Shown here: positions 1 to 7,995 of the stretch, one piece after another
Layout: every line of letters starts with the position of its first letter
How positions within the stretch are numbered: the first letter of the stretch is position 1
Assembly: GCA_900542675.1 (NCBI GenBank)
Contig: UQOT01000002.1
Location: forward strand, 11,308 to 75,307
Length of the DNA: 64,000 nt
Direction of reading: 5' to 3'
Origin: an uncultured Eubacteriales bacterium
GTDB lineage: Bacteria; Bacillota; Clostridia; Monoglobales; Monoglobaceae
Notes under the pieces: generated by a model
What the model saw: the letters and a program-made list of their open reading frames with translations, nothing else
What the model was told of the DNA's origin: nothing
The model's database searches: none
Translations under genes and position numbers: made by a program

Positions 1-586
1 CCTCGGCGACAATCGCATAATAGTATCCGTCTTTTTTCATTATATGAGGCCCCTCAGAGCACCTCTCACCCGTGCCCGCCCACGCCACGCGCGGAGGAGA
101 AATAATTTCGGAAAAATCATCGCTTAGCTCTCGCACGGTCACCGCCTTTGCGGTAACCATATACTTTCTGCCGTCATCATCGACGAACAGAGACGGGTCA
201 ATCGAGTTTGCGTCAAGCCATACCGGCTTTGAATACGGTCCGCCCGGTTTTTTCGACTTCATAATAAGCTGCTGCCGTGCAGCATAGCCTGTATTATCCT
301 CTCTGTCGTTAAGCCGCATTGTTGCAGTAACATAAAACTCATCGTTATAATAAAAAATATCCGGAGCCCATATTCCGTGCGAGTCCTTAATTTCGGATAA
401 ATCGAGGTATTCAGGCTCGGCAATCGCGTGACCGATTATCTCCCAATGAATTAAATCCCTCGAATGAGATATAGGAATACACGGAAAGTACTGAAACGAC
501 GAATTGACCATATAATAATCCTCACCGACACGAATAACCGACGGGTCGGGAAAAAATCCTCTGTGAACAGGATTTCGATACAGCAT
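1..586 (-). CDS. Glycoside hydrolase family 43 enzyme (partial, 3' end outside window)
   Basis: The first 195 residues of a five-bladed beta-propeller glycosidase are present; the rest lies left of the window. The GH43 catalytic triad can be read: general base Asp14 in FFPDPSVI, pKa-modulating Asp130 in SIDPSLFVDDDG and general acid Glu178 in CSEGPHI. Family members remove arabinofuranosyl or xylosyl units from arabinoxylan, arabinan or xylo-oligosaccharides. There is no signal peptide, so action on imported oligosaccharides in the cytoplasm is likely. The ATG at 586 is preceded by GGAGGG with a short spacer. The exact substrate cannot be decided from this half of the protein. Confidence 0.88.
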   Translation of the reverse strand, partial: MLYRNPVHRGFFPDPSVIRVGEDYYMVNSSFQYFPCIPISHSRDLIHWEIIGHAIAEPEYLDLSEIKDSHGIWAPDIFYYNDEFYVTATMRLNDREDNTGYAARQQLIMKSKKPGGPYSKPVWLDANSIDPSLFVDDDGRKYMVTAKAVTVRELSDDFSEIISPPRVAWAGTGERCSEGPHIMKKDGYYYAIVAE

Positions 587-709
587 AAGCCCTCCAAATT
601 CAAACACAAATTTAGGTATAATTCTAACACATAATAAACGTCAATTCAAGATAATAAATAACCAAATTTTTGATTGAACACCACTAAACTGTCATTATAA
701 TCTGACAGC

Positions 710-1021
710 CTATTCGTTATTCGCCTGATTTAGGCCGTCTATAAGCCCCTGTGTGTATACTGCACGAAGATCAATCCAATCGGTATCAAGGCGAATTCTG
801 AGATACTCAGCAATAAGCTTGCACTCATCATAAGTAAATTCCGAAGGCTTAAACTCAGATACAAGATGATATACCTTTTCGCTTTTCCCGTATATCTCGT
901 GAATTCTGCGCAGGTACTCTTTGTACGCCTTATCATTTTGGATAAAAGCACTGACTATTTCATCAATACGATCATCAATCGACCTTTCCGCAAATACGTT
1001 AAGCAAATCCATCATTTCCAT
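710..1021 (-). CDS. Conserved small acidic hypothetical protein (103 aa)
   Basis: I do not recognise this 103-residue protein. It is acidic, soluble and rich in predicted helix, without signal peptide, membrane segment or cysteines. An in-frame start exists at 1036, but the GGAGG at 1030-1034 sits eight bases upstream of the ATG at 1021, which I take as the real start. The gene is monocistronic and lies directly behind a rho-independent terminator-like hairpin (1038-1065) and a long structured leader (1066-1183) with its own consensus promoter. This arrangement suggests expression by readthrough, antitermination or RNA processing. A small regulator or the protein partner of a regulatory RNA is possible, but nothing in the protein proves it. 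Confidence 0.7.
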   Translation of the reverse strand: MEMMDLLNVFAERSIDDRIDEIVSAFIQNDKAYKEYLRRIHEIYGKSEKVYHLVSEFKPSEFTYDECKLIAEYLRIRLDTDWIDLRAVYTQGLIDGLNQANNE

Positions 1022-1037
1022 AATAAATACCTCCAAT

Positions 1038-1065
1038 AAAAAAGTGCACGGATTGAACCGTGCAC
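1038..1065 (-). terminator. Terminator/attenuator hairpin between leader RNA and 103-aa gene
   Basis: A perfect 8-bp stem (GTGCACGG at 1044-1051 with CCGTGCAC at 1058-1065) is followed on the minus strand by six T. It ends only about five bases before the ribosome binding site of the 103-aa gene, so it would act as an attenuator rather than as the end of an upstream gene. Confidence 0.75.
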
Positions 1066-1183
1066 AAAAAACGCGGCCAAACTCGTGTTGCTAAAACAAC
1101 CTATTGGTAAAGGAATATCACGAATAAGCCCAACGTTTTTTACTAAACGTAAAGCCTTTACCAATATTCAGTTGTTTTAGCAA
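1066..1183 (-). ncRNA. Candidate structured leader RNA
   Basis: The transcript predicted from the promoter at 1189-1217 begins at the foot of a very long hairpin. Outer arms 1171-1183 and 1088-1100 pair over 13 bp, inner arms 1155-1166 and 1102-1113 pair over 12 bp after a small bulge, and a 6-bp hairpin (1145-1150 with 1133-1138) closes the apex. A single-stranded stretch with GGCCGCG follows, then the attenuator hairpin. I could not match it to a riboswitch or T-box consensus. It could be a cis-acting leader, an RNA released by termination, or a short palindromic repeat that supplies a leader. Confidence 0.5.
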
Positions 1184-1188
1184 GAAAT

Positions 1189-1217
1189 AATATACCACAA
1201 AAACCGAGAACTGTCAA
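1189..1217 (-). promoter_or_regulatory. SigA-type promoter of the leader RNA
   Basis: On the minus strand, -35 TTGACA (1217-1212), a 17-base spacer and -10 TATATT (1194-1189). The predicted start (about 1182) coincides with the base of the long hairpin. Confidence 0.75.
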
Positions 1218-1330
1218 CATAAAACCCGCACCGCTTTAGCGGAATGAAGTAAACGAAAGTATTGACTTAAAAAGGCGCCCGTAGAGGGGCTTTTAAACTG
1301 TGCAATATTTATTGTGTTAATCATAATCAC

Positions 1331-1411
1331 AAAAAAATAACGCCCACGGCTAAATGAAGCGTTATTCTGACAATTTATTTGGCATAACCGTTTGAGGTCT
1401 TACCTCTTTCT
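1331..1411 (-). ncRNA. Candidate small RNA (about 80 nt)
   Basis: A transcription unit without an ORF lies between a consensus promoter (1418-1446) and a strong terminator. The terminator has an 8-bp stem (1359-1366 with 1336-1343), a 15-base loop and seven T. Near the 5' end a small hairpin AGGT-AAG-ACCT can form, followed by AAACGGTT, which can pair with AGCCGT in the terminator loop and so could form a pseudoknot. No Rfam family was recognised by eye. Confidence 0.45.
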
Positions 1412-1417
1412 GTTATT

Positions 1418-1446
1418 ATTATACTATGTATTCACTCAGTTGTCAA
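1418..1446 (-). promoter_or_regulatory. Consensus SigA promoter of the candidate small RNA
   Basis: Minus strand TTGACA (1446-1441), 17-base spacer, TATAAT (1423-1418): a perfect match to the SigA consensus, about 110 bases after the end of ptsI. Confidence 0.8.
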
Positions 1447-1495
1447 CTAAAAATTAGTGTTTTCATTATTATTCGTGTAGGTTTGTCAATAAACT

Positions 1496-1521
1496 AAGAG
1501 GAACGCCCTCGCGTTCCTCTT
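1496..1521 (-). terminator. Terminator-like hairpin after ptsI
   Basis: An 11-bp perfect stem (AAGAGGAACGC / GCGTTCCTCTT) with a CCTC loop starts about ten bases after the ptsI stop. The T-tract is weak on the minus strand, so it may also act as an mRNA 3' stabiliser. Confidence 0.6.
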
Positions 1522-1529
1522 TACTATAA

Positions 1530-3236
1530 TTATTTTGCGTGTTTAGTCAGGACTTCGCGGATTTCTTCTTCGGTGGCACAGGCGAGCGCCTCGTTTGCTA
1601 CCTTATCGGCTTCCGCCTTGCTCCACAGCGACAGGGTGCGCCGCGTCTTTAGTACCGACGACGGGCTGACGCTGTATTCACTAAGCCCGAAGGATATCAG
1701 AAGCGGTGCAAGCAGTGGGTCTGCCGCCGCCTCTCCGCACATTCCAACCTTCTTTCCCTCTGCAAGGCCGCACTCTATTATGCGCTTTATACTGCGGATT
1801 ACCGATAAATTGTATGCCGAATATAGATACGCCACCTTGGAATTGCCTCTGTCAACCGCCATTGTATAACCGGTCAAATCGTTTGTGCCGATACTGAAAA
1901 AGTCGGCTTCCTTCGCAAGAATATCCGCGATAACCGCTGCGGCGGGAGTCTCTATCATAACCCCGACCTCGATATTCTTATTATATTCCTTGCCCTCGGC
2001 GTCCAAATCCTTCATTATGGACTTAATCATCGCCTTGACCGCTCTCAGCTCATCGACGCAGGTCACAAGCGGAATCATAATCTTTATATCGCCGTACGCA
2101 CCGGCGCGGAGCAGCGCCCTAAGCTGCGTCTTGTAAAGCTCTGTATGAGCGACACAATATCTGACCGCCCTAAAGCCCATAAAAGGATTTTCTTCCTTTT
2201 CCATATTTAAGTACGGAATATCTTTGTCGCCGCCGACGTCAAGCGTGCGGATTATAACAGGCTTGCCCTTCATAGTCATTGCCGCCTTCTTATATGCCTC
2301 AAACTGCGTTTCTTCATCGGGAGCTTCGCTTGAATTCATATACAGGAACTCAGTTCTGAAAAGTCCGATGCCTTCACCGCTGTTTTCAACTACTGCAGCG
2401 CAGTCCTCCGGGTTTCCTATATTGCAGACAAGCTCTACCTCGCCGCCATCCGCCGTAACAGTCGGCTTATCCTTAAATTTGAGAAGCTCACGCTTTTCAT
2501 TATCATATTTTTTCTTAAACGCGGTATATTTATCCTGCTCCTCCGCAGAGGGGCCAACAATCACCTCGCCGCGTGTGCCGTCGACAATAAGGCTGTCGCC
2601 GTCCTTAACCAGCTCCGTAAACCCGTCAATGCTCAGTACCGCGGGAATTTCAAGCGCACGCGCAAGTATTGCCGAGTGCGATGTTTTGCCGCCCGTTTCG
2701 GCAACTATAGCGACAACGTTCTGCTTGTTTATCCCTGCCGTCATTGACGGAGTGAGGTCGTGCGCAACAATGACGCTGTCCGGAGGCAGTGCGCTGATAT
2801 CCGTCTCCTCCGCACCGCAAAGGATAGCTGTCAGGCGCGTCTTTATATCCCTGATATCCGCCGCACGCTGCTTTGTAAGCTCATCATCCGTGCCCTCAAA
2901 AATCATTGCAAACATATCGAGGACCTCTGCCGACGCTGCCTCAGCAGTCAGTCCCCCGCCTATTTTGTTCCTGATTTCATCTGTCATAGACGGATCGCTT
3001 ATCATAAGTATATGACCCATAAGGATTTCAGACTCTTTTTCGCCCACATTTTCACGCATTGCGTCCGCCATTACAGTCGTCTTTTCGACAAACGCGCCGA
3101 CCGCCGCGTCAAATCTTGCGGTCTCCTCTGCGGCGCTCAGAGAGGATTTTTCTTCCCATTCCGCGCCGCCGCTTTTTATAATAAATGCCTTTCCTATGCC
3201 TATTCCGTCAGAACCGGCAATACCGGATTTAAACAT
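1530..3236 (-). CDS. ptsI: Phosphoenolpyruvate-protein phosphotransferase (PTS Enzyme I)
   Basis: Enzyme I moves the phosphoryl group of phosphoenolpyruvate to HPr, the first step of sugar uptake by the PTS. The phosphorylated histidine is visible as about His187 in GGKTSHSAIL. The PEP-binding barrel motifs follow in order (GIGLFRTEFLYM, MGFRAVRYC, IPLVTCVDEL, FFSIGTNDLT, VGMCGEAA). At about 568 residues it has the usual length. A GTG twelve bases upstream keeps the frame open, but the start MFKSGIAGSDGIGIGKA fits family starts and has GGGTGA just ahead. It is the last gene of fruR-fruK-fruA-ptsH-ptsI, 27 bases after ptsH, so general PTS energy coupling appears to be made with the fructose genes. 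Confidence 0.96.
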   Translation of the reverse strand: MFKSGIAGSDGIGIGKAFIIKSGGAEWEEKSSLSAAEETARFDAAVGAFVEKTTVMADAMRENVGEKESEILMGHILMISDPSMTDEIRNKIGGGLTAEAASAEVLDMFAMIFEGTDDELTKQRAADIRDIKTRLTAILCGAEETDISALPPDSVIVAHDLTPSMTAGINKQNVVAIVAETGGKTSHSAILARALEIPAVLSIDGFTELVKDGDSLIVDGTRGEVIVGPSAEEQDKYTAFKKKYDNEKRELLKFKDKPTVTADGGEVELVCNIGNPEDCAAVVENSGEGIGLFRTEFLYMNSSEAPDEETQFEAYKKAAMTMKGKPVIIRTLDVGGDKDIPYLNMEKEENPFMGFRAVRYCVAHTELYKTQLRALLRAGAYGDIKIMIPLVTCVDELRAVKAMIKSIMKDLDAEGKEYNKNIEVGVMIETPAAAVIADILAKEADFFSIGTNDLTGYTMAVDRGNSKVAYLYSAYNLSVIRSIKRIIECGLAEGKKVGMCGEAAADPLLAPLLISFGLSEYSVSPSSVLKTRRTLSLWSKAEADKVANEALACATEEEIREVLTKHAK

Positions 3237-3263
3237 ATTTTCACCCACAATCTAAGATATATG

Positions 3264-3515
3264 TTATTCCTGAACGAGTTCGACCGCCTTGTCAAGAGCC
3301 GCCTGCTCATCCGTGCCGCTGCATTTGATTTCAATCTCGCTTCCGCACTTTATGCACGCTGCAATAACATTCATAATACTTTTGCCGTTAAACTCCTTGC
3401 CGCCGAACACGATAGTCACGTCAGATTCAAACTTTGACATTTCCTTAGTGAATACGCCTGCCGGTCTCATATGCAGACCCTCGGGATTTGTTACGTTAAC
3501 ATTTTTCGATACCAT
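3264..3515 (-). CDS. ptsH: Phosphocarrier protein HPr
   Basis: This 83-residue protein accepts phosphate from Enzyme I on His15 (GLHMRPAG) and passes it to EIIA domains. Ser46 in GKSIMNV marks the Gram-positive HPr that HPr kinase phosphorylates for CcpA-dependent carbon catabolite control; no hprK lies in this window. It sits 31 bases after fruA and before ptsI in the same operon. Confidence 0.96.
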   Translation of the reverse strand: MVSKNVNVTNPEGLHMRPAGVFTKEMSKFESDVTIVFGGKEFNGKSIMNVIAACIKCGSEIEIKCSGTDEQAALDKAVELVQE

Positions 3516-3546
3516 ATTTAAGCACTCCTTTTTTAATAAAATTTTC

Positions 3547-5466
3547 TTAATATTTCTTAGGCTTTAAAATCGCGAGCAGAGCCATTCCCACAAGCGAACC
3601 TACAGCAAGCGCGATTAAGTAGCCCAAAACATTTCCGACAACCGGAAAGACGAATATTCCGCCGTGAGGCGCCATAAGCGTACAGCCGAATGCCATAGAA
3701 AGCGCTCCCGAAACCGCACTGCCTGCAATACAGGACGGGATTACGCGGAGCGGGTCAGCCGCCGCATACGGTATAGCGCCCTCGCTGATAAAACACAGAC
3801 CCATAATGTAGTTGACTATACCCGACTTTCTCTCAGCAGGTGTGAACCTGTTCTTAAAGAACGTAGTTGCCAGCGCAACCGCAAGCGGAGGAACCATACC
3901 GCCGACCATAACGGCTGCCATTATATCATAGTTACCCTCTGCAATCGCCGCCGTGCCGAATACATACGCCGCCTTGTTGAACGGACCGCCCATATCAATC
4001 GACATCATTCCGCCGAGGACAAAACCGAGTACAATCTTGCTCGCGCCGTTCATAGCGTGCAGTCCGTTATTGAGTGCGGTATTGAGCCACGCAATAATCG
4101 GATTGAATATACACATTATAATGCCAATAAAGAGTATTCCCAAAAGCGGATAAAGCAATACGGGTTTAATTCCCTCAAGACTCTGCGGCAGCTTTGAAAA
4201 CAGCTTTTCGAGTCCAAGCGTTATATATCCGCCGACAAATCCGGCGAACAATGCGCCCAAAAATCCTGCCGATACTCCGCCCGCAGGCTCCATAAACGTC
4301 ATACCCGAAACCGCAAGCGCACCTCCGACAAATCCGACCGCAAGTCCCGGTCTGTCCGCGATACTCATTGCTATAAAGCCCGCAAGTATCGGAAGCATAA
4401 ATCCGAACGCTGCATTTCCGACCGTCTTAAAGAACGCCGCTACGGGAGTGTTCATACCGAAGTTGCTCGGGTCAATCGAATAGTCGTCAAGCAGAAACGC
4501 AAGTGCAATCAATATTCCGCCGCCGGTTACAAACGGGAGCATATGCGAAACACCGTTCATCAGGTGCTTATAAATCGTATGACCTATGCCGTCCGAACTC
4601 TTCTCATCCGATGCCACTGCTGCGCCGCCCTTGTGACTGTATACGCCCGCCTTTTTGTCGATAATTCTCTGTATAAGCTCGTTCGGCTTATGAATACCGT
4701 CCGCAACCTTTGTCTGAACTATCGGCTTACCGTCAAATCTCCCCATTTCAACATTTTTGTCGGCGGCGATAATTACGCCGTCGGCTTCGGCAATCTCAGC
4801 CTTGGTCAGTACGTTCTTCGCACCGCCGCTGCCGTTTGTCTCGACTTTTATCGTAACGCCCATTTCTGACGCCGCCTTTTCAAGCGCTTCCGCTGCCATA
4901 AACGTATGCGCAATTCCTGTCGGGCACGCTGTAACCGCAACAATTTTTATAGACTTTGCAGACGAATTATTTGCCTTAGCCGGTTTTTCCTCATTGCTGT
5001 CGCCGTACTTCTTCTCCTCCTGCTCATCAATCAGCTTTAAAAATTCCTTTGGCGCCTTCGCCGCAAGCAGTTTTGCGCGGAAGTCCTCGTCCATAAGCAT
5101 AACGGTCAGCCTTGACAGCACCTCAAGATGTGTATCGCCGCCCGCCTTCGGCGCCGCAATCATAAATATAAGGTTTGACTTCCCGCCGTCCATCGCCTCA
5201 AGGTCAATTCCCGCAGGTACGGTTACCGCCGCAAGACCCGGTGTTTTAACAGCCGCGCTCTTTGCGTGCGGGATAGCGACTCCGTCGCCTATAGCCGTCG
5301 GTCCCTCTGCGTCACGGGCAAAAATGTCTTTTCTGTACTGCGCCTTATCACTGAGGTTTCCGTTCTTGTTATGCAATTCTATCAGCTTGTCGTAAAGCGC
5401 TTCCTTTGACCTCGCCGCAATATTGAGCTGCACGGCGTTTTCATTTAGCAAATCAATAACTTTCAT
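3547..5466 (-). CDS. fruA: PTS fructose-type transporter EIIABC
   Basis: A 639-residue fused permease imports fructose and releases fructose 1-phosphate inside the cell. The N-terminal EIIA domain carries His67 in DGVAIPHAKS. The EIIB domain starts near residue 172 with the phospho-cysteine Cys181 in VTACPTGIAHT. The EIIC membrane domain runs from about residue 290 and begins KHLMNGVSHMLPFVTGGG, with many hydrophobic helices. The A-B-C order and the linker after EIIA (residues 150-170) are typical of fructose permeases. It follows fruK by 21 bases; fruK consumes its product. Confidence 0.95.
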   Translation of the reverse strand: MKVIDLLNENAVQLNIAARSKEALYDKLIELHNKNGNLSDKAQYRKDIFARDAEGPTAIGDGVAIPHAKSAAVKTPGLAAVTVPAGIDLEAMDGGKSNLIFMIAAPKAGGDTHLEVLSRLTVMLMDEDFRAKLLAAKAPKEFLKLIDEQEEKKYGDSNEEKPAKANNSSAKSIKIVAVTACPTGIAHTFMAAEALEKAASEMGVTIKVETNGSGGAKNVLTKAEIAEADGVIIAADKNVEMGRFDGKPIVQTKVADGIHKPNELIQRIIDKKAGVYSHKGGAAVASDEKSSDGIGHTIYKHLMNGVSHMLPFVTGGGILIALAFLLDDYSIDPSNFGMNTPVAAFFKTVGNAAFGFMLPILAGFIAMSIADRPGLAVGFVGGALAVSGMTFMEPAGGVSAGFLGALFAGFVGGYITLGLEKLFSKLPQSLEGIKPVLLYPLLGILFIGIIMCIFNPIIAWLNTALNNGLHAMNGASKIVLGFVLGGMMSIDMGGPFNKAAYVFGTAAIAEGNYDIMAAVMVGGMVPPLAVALATTFFKNRFTPAERKSGIVNYIMGLCFISEGAIPYAAADPLRVIPSCIAGSAVSGALSMAFGCTLMAPHGGIFVFPVVGNVLGYLIALAVGSLVGMALLAILKPKKY

Positions 5467-5487
5467 GACGTGTTCTCCTTTTCTAAT

Positions 5488-6390
5488 TTATATTGAATTA
5501 TATAATTTATTAATCAAATCAGCTTCCGCAAGCCCTGCCGAAAACGCTGTCGCGCTTCCGCACGCGGTCCCGAGGCGCAGCGCCTCTTTATAATCCCCGG
5601 TGCGCAGGTAACCTGTCAAAAATCCCGCTACCATAGAATCACCCGCGCCGACTGAATTAACTACCTTGCCGTCGGGCACTCCCATCTCTATAACCTCACC
5701 TGTCTCAGCGACAAGTATCGCTCCGTCGCCCGCGCGGGATACAAGAACATTTCTTGCACCGCGCTCCTGAAGCTTTTGCGCGTATTTTATGATATCGTCT
5801 CTGTCTGTAATTTCTACGCCGAAAATCTCGCCCAGCTCGTGATTGTTCGGCTTAATTAAAAACGGCTTAAATTTAAGCACATTCACAAGCAAATCGCCCG
5901 TTGCGTCAACAACTGTGCGAACGCCCTTTCCGTCAATTAGCTTCATAATTCCTTCATATATATTATCGGGCAGACTGCTCGGTATGCTTCCCGCAAGAAC
6001 CAGAATATCATCCTGTTCCAAATGCTCAATTCTGTAAAACAGTTTACTGAGAGCCTCGGGCGAAATCTCAGGTCCCTGCGCGTTGATGTCGGTCTCCTCG
6101 CCGCCTTTTATTTTCACATTAATACGGCTTATTCCACGGTCAAGCACAATCAGCCACGTCTTGATGCCGATTTCTTTAAGGTGCTTTTCAATCGCTTCAC
6201 CGGTAAAGCCGGCGATAAACCCGAGAACTGTGCTCTCAACCTCCAAATTATTCAGCACAGTCGACACGTTAATTCCCTTGCCGCCGAAGAATACCTCTTC
6301 GCTCTCGGTTCGGTTTACGCTGCCCGGCACGACTCTGTCCATATGAATAACATAATCTATTGCCGGGTTAAAAGTGACGGTGTAAATCAT
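5488..6390 (-). CDS. fruK: 1-phosphofructokinase (PfkB family)
   Basis: This 300-residue PfkB-fold kinase converts fructose 1-phosphate and ATP to fructose 1,6-bisphosphate. It begins with the family signature TVTFNPAIDYVI, has the sugar-binding GGKGINVS motif, and ends with the ATP-binding signature NSVGAGDSMVAGF, whose Asp is the catalytic base. Its start overlaps the end of fruR by four bases (ATGA), so the two are translationally coupled. The position between a DeoR-type regulator and fruA makes fructose 1-phosphate the most likely substrate, rather than tagatose 6-phosphate. Confidence 0.94.
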   Translation of the reverse strand: MIYTVTFNPAIDYVIHMDRVVPGSVNRTESEEVFFGGKGINVSTVLNNLEVESTVLGFIAGFTGEAIEKHLKEIGIKTWLIVLDRGISRINVKIKGGEETDINAQGPEISPEALSKLFYRIEHLEQDDILVLAGSIPSSLPDNIYEGIMKLIDGKGVRTVVDATGDLLVNVLKFKPFLIKPNNHELGEIFGVEITDRDDIIKYAQKLQERGARNVLVSRAGDGAILVAETGEVIEMGVPDGKVVNSVGAGDSMVAGFLTGYLRTGDYKEALRLGTACGSATAFSAGLAEADLINKLYNSI

Positions 6391-7139
6391 ACCATAACCT
6401 CCTTAACAACCGTATGCTCCCGATACTCGGGGTTTTTCAGTTCATCTGTTATAATGCAGCATTGTTTAAGCTCGGCGAATGTGACCGCCGACATTATGTC
6501 AAACTTGCTGCTGTCCGCCAATATATAAGTAACAAATGAATTTCTTATCGCCTCGGTCTTTAGCCGTGCCTCCTCAATATCGGGAGTCGTAAAGCCCTCC
6601 GGCAGATTAATTCCGTTTGTTCCGATAAACGCCTTGGTAAAATTATACTTTTTTATGTTATTAATGCTGTCCGAACCGACAACAGCCTCCGTCCCCGGCT
6701 TAATCAACCCGCCGAGAATGTATGTTTTAAGCCCTCTGCGGATAAGCGCACGTGCCTGAACTATTCCGTTTGTGACAAATGTCGCCTTAACTCCGCTCGG
6801 TATATAGTCAATCAGCGCAGCCGTTGTGGTACCCGCATCAATAAAGACAAAATCGGTATTCTGGATATATCCTGCCGCCGTCCTGCCGATTGCCGCCTTT
6901 TCAGCCACATTTAAAGCCGCTTTGGTGTCAAAATCCGGCTCGTTTATGCTTATCTGCTCACTCACTGCAGTCGCTCCGCCGTGAACCTTTTTAAGCCTGC
7001 CCATTCGGTCAAGGCTCGTAAGGTCGCGCCTTATAGTAGACTCAGACGTATCAAGCATATGCGCAAGCTCAGTCACAGTCGCAGACCCCTGAACCCTAAG
7101 CAAATTTACTATTCTGTCGTGTCTCTCTTCCGTCAGCAT
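6387..7139 (-). CDS. fruR: DeoR-family transcriptional regulator, probable FruR
   Basis: A 250-residue regulator with an N-terminal winged helix (TVTELAHMLDTSESTIRRDL, residues about 20-42) and a C-terminal sugar-phosphate sensing domain containing the DAGTTT loop. In this family, fructose 1-phosphate releases the repressor from the fru operon. A TTG fifteen bases upstream overlaps GGGAGG, so the ATG at 7139 behind that ribosome site is the start. It is the first gene of the operon, which fits autoregulation. Repeated AAAAATGA elements (about 7222 and 7252, minus strand, 30 bp apart) around the promoter are possible operators. Confidence 0.88.
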   Translation of the reverse strand: MLTEERHDRIVNLLRVQGSATVTELAHMLDTSESTIRRDLTSLDRMGRLKKVHGGATAVSEQISINEPDFDTKAALNVAEKAAIGRTAAGYIQNTDFVFIDAGTTTAALIDYIPSGVKATFVTNGIVQARALIRRGLKTYILGGLIKPGTEAVVGSDSINNIKKYNFTKAFIGTNGINLPEGFTTPDIEEARLKTEAIRNSFVTYILADSSKFDIMSAVTFAELKQCCIITDELKNPEYREHTVVKEVMV

Positions 7140-7192
7140 ATCATATCCTCCCAATGCCGCCTGACTTATTGTCTCTTTTTATTTACAATGCT

Positions 7193-7221
7193 ATAATACC
7201 ACCATTTATGCTCATTGTCAA
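7193..7221 (-). promoter_or_regulatory. Promoter of the fru-pts operon
   Basis: Minus strand TTGACA (7221-7216), 17-base spacer and TATTAT (7198-7193), about 55 bases before fruR. Direct AAAAATGA repeats lie just upstream and are candidate FruR sites. Confidence 0.75.
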
Positions 7222-7337
7222 TCATTTTTAATCATAAATAATCAATAATAGTCATTTTTGTTCAACACCAACAATAATATACCCTATCACTGAGAAAAAG
7301 ATACGCGGAATTTGTGCAATTTTATTAAACACGAAAA

Positions 7338-7370
7338 AAGACACCTGAAACACAAAGCTTCAAGTGTCTT
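7338..7370 (-). terminator. Terminator after tRNA-Thr
   Basis: Stem AAGACAC-TTGAA with TTCA-GTGTCTT followed by TTTTTT on the minus strand, directly after the tRNA gene. Confidence 0.8.
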
Positions 7371-7374
7371 AAAG

Positions 7375-7450
7375 TGGAGCCGATAAGCAGAATCGAACTG
7401 CTGACCTATTCATTACGAGTGAATCGCTCTACCATCTGAGCTATATCGGC
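7375..7450 (-). tRNA. tRNA-Thr (anticodon CGT)
   Basis: A complete cloverleaf can be folded: acceptor GCCGATA/TATCGGC with U at the discriminator position, D-arm GCTC-AGATGGTA-GAGC, anticodon stem ATTCA/TGAAT with loop CTCGTAA, a variable loop, and TTCGATT in the T-arm. The 3' CCA is encoded. The anticodon CGT reads the threonine codon ACG. The gene stands alone, with its own terminator, between the fru operon and rplQ. Confidence 0.95.
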
Positions 7451-7579
7451 ACTCACAGATAGATATTATACACTATTATTTGAAATTTGTCAAGAGCGAC
7501 TTAGTCATATTTTCCGTAAAATTCGTCCGAAATGCGCACGCACGGGCGCATTTAACTAAGCGCTCGGCATAGCAAAATA

Positions 7580-7609
7580 AAAATCCCTTCGGAAATACGA
7601 AGGGATTTT
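7580..7609 (-). terminator. Terminator of the ribosomal protein operon
   Basis: A perfect 12-bp stem (AAAATCCCTTCG / CGAAGGGATTTT) around a 6-base loop, followed by T-rich sequence on the minus strand, 13 bases after the rplQ stop. Confidence 0.88.
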
Positions 7610-7622
7610 TTGATGCTCTTTA

Positions 7623-7964
7623 TTAAACAAGCTCAAGAATTGCAACCTCTGCTGCGTCGCCGCGGCGCGGGCCTATCTTGATTATTCTTGTGTATCCGCC
7701 GTTTCTGTCCGCGTACTTGGGCGCGATTTCGTCAAACAGCTTTGATACAACCTCTCTCTTTGTAATATATGAGAGCGCCTGTCTCTTTGTGTGAAGTGTG
7801 TTCTTCTTGCCGAGAGTAATCATTTTCTCAGCCATTCTTTTAACCTCTTTCGCTCTTGTTGTGGTGGTCTCTATCTTACCGTTTTCCAAAAACGAAGTTG
7901 TGAGGTTTCTGAGCATAGCACGTCTGTGAGCGGTAGGTCTGCCCAGCTTTCTTTCCTGTGCCAT
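7623..7964 (-). CDS. rplQ: 50S ribosomal protein L17
   Basis: A 113-residue L17 with the usual start [18 protein letters not shown]17 lies near the exit tunnel of the large subunit. It is the last gene of the long ribosomal operon, 31 bases after rpoA, followed by a strong terminator. Confidence 0.97.
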   Translation of the reverse strand: MAQERKLGRPTAHRRAMLRNLTTSFLENGKIETTTTRAKEVKRMAEKMITLGKKNTLHTKRQALSYITKREVVSKLFDEIAPKYADRNGGYTRIIKIGPRRGDAAEVAILELV

Positions 7965-7995
7965 TTATTTCACCTCTTCCTGTAATCTTTTTGTT

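Noticed and set aside
1066..1183. Type III (ToxIN-like) toxin-antitoxin locus
   Set aside because: The RNA-terminator-gene order fits, but there are no tandem RNA repeats and the 103-aa protein lacks ToxN-like size and motifs.
2224..3015. 263-codon open frame on the plus strand within ptsI
   Set aside because: It is the antisense shadow of a well-conserved Enzyme I gene; its product is Ser/Ala/Ile-rich low complexity, without a ribosome site or family motif.
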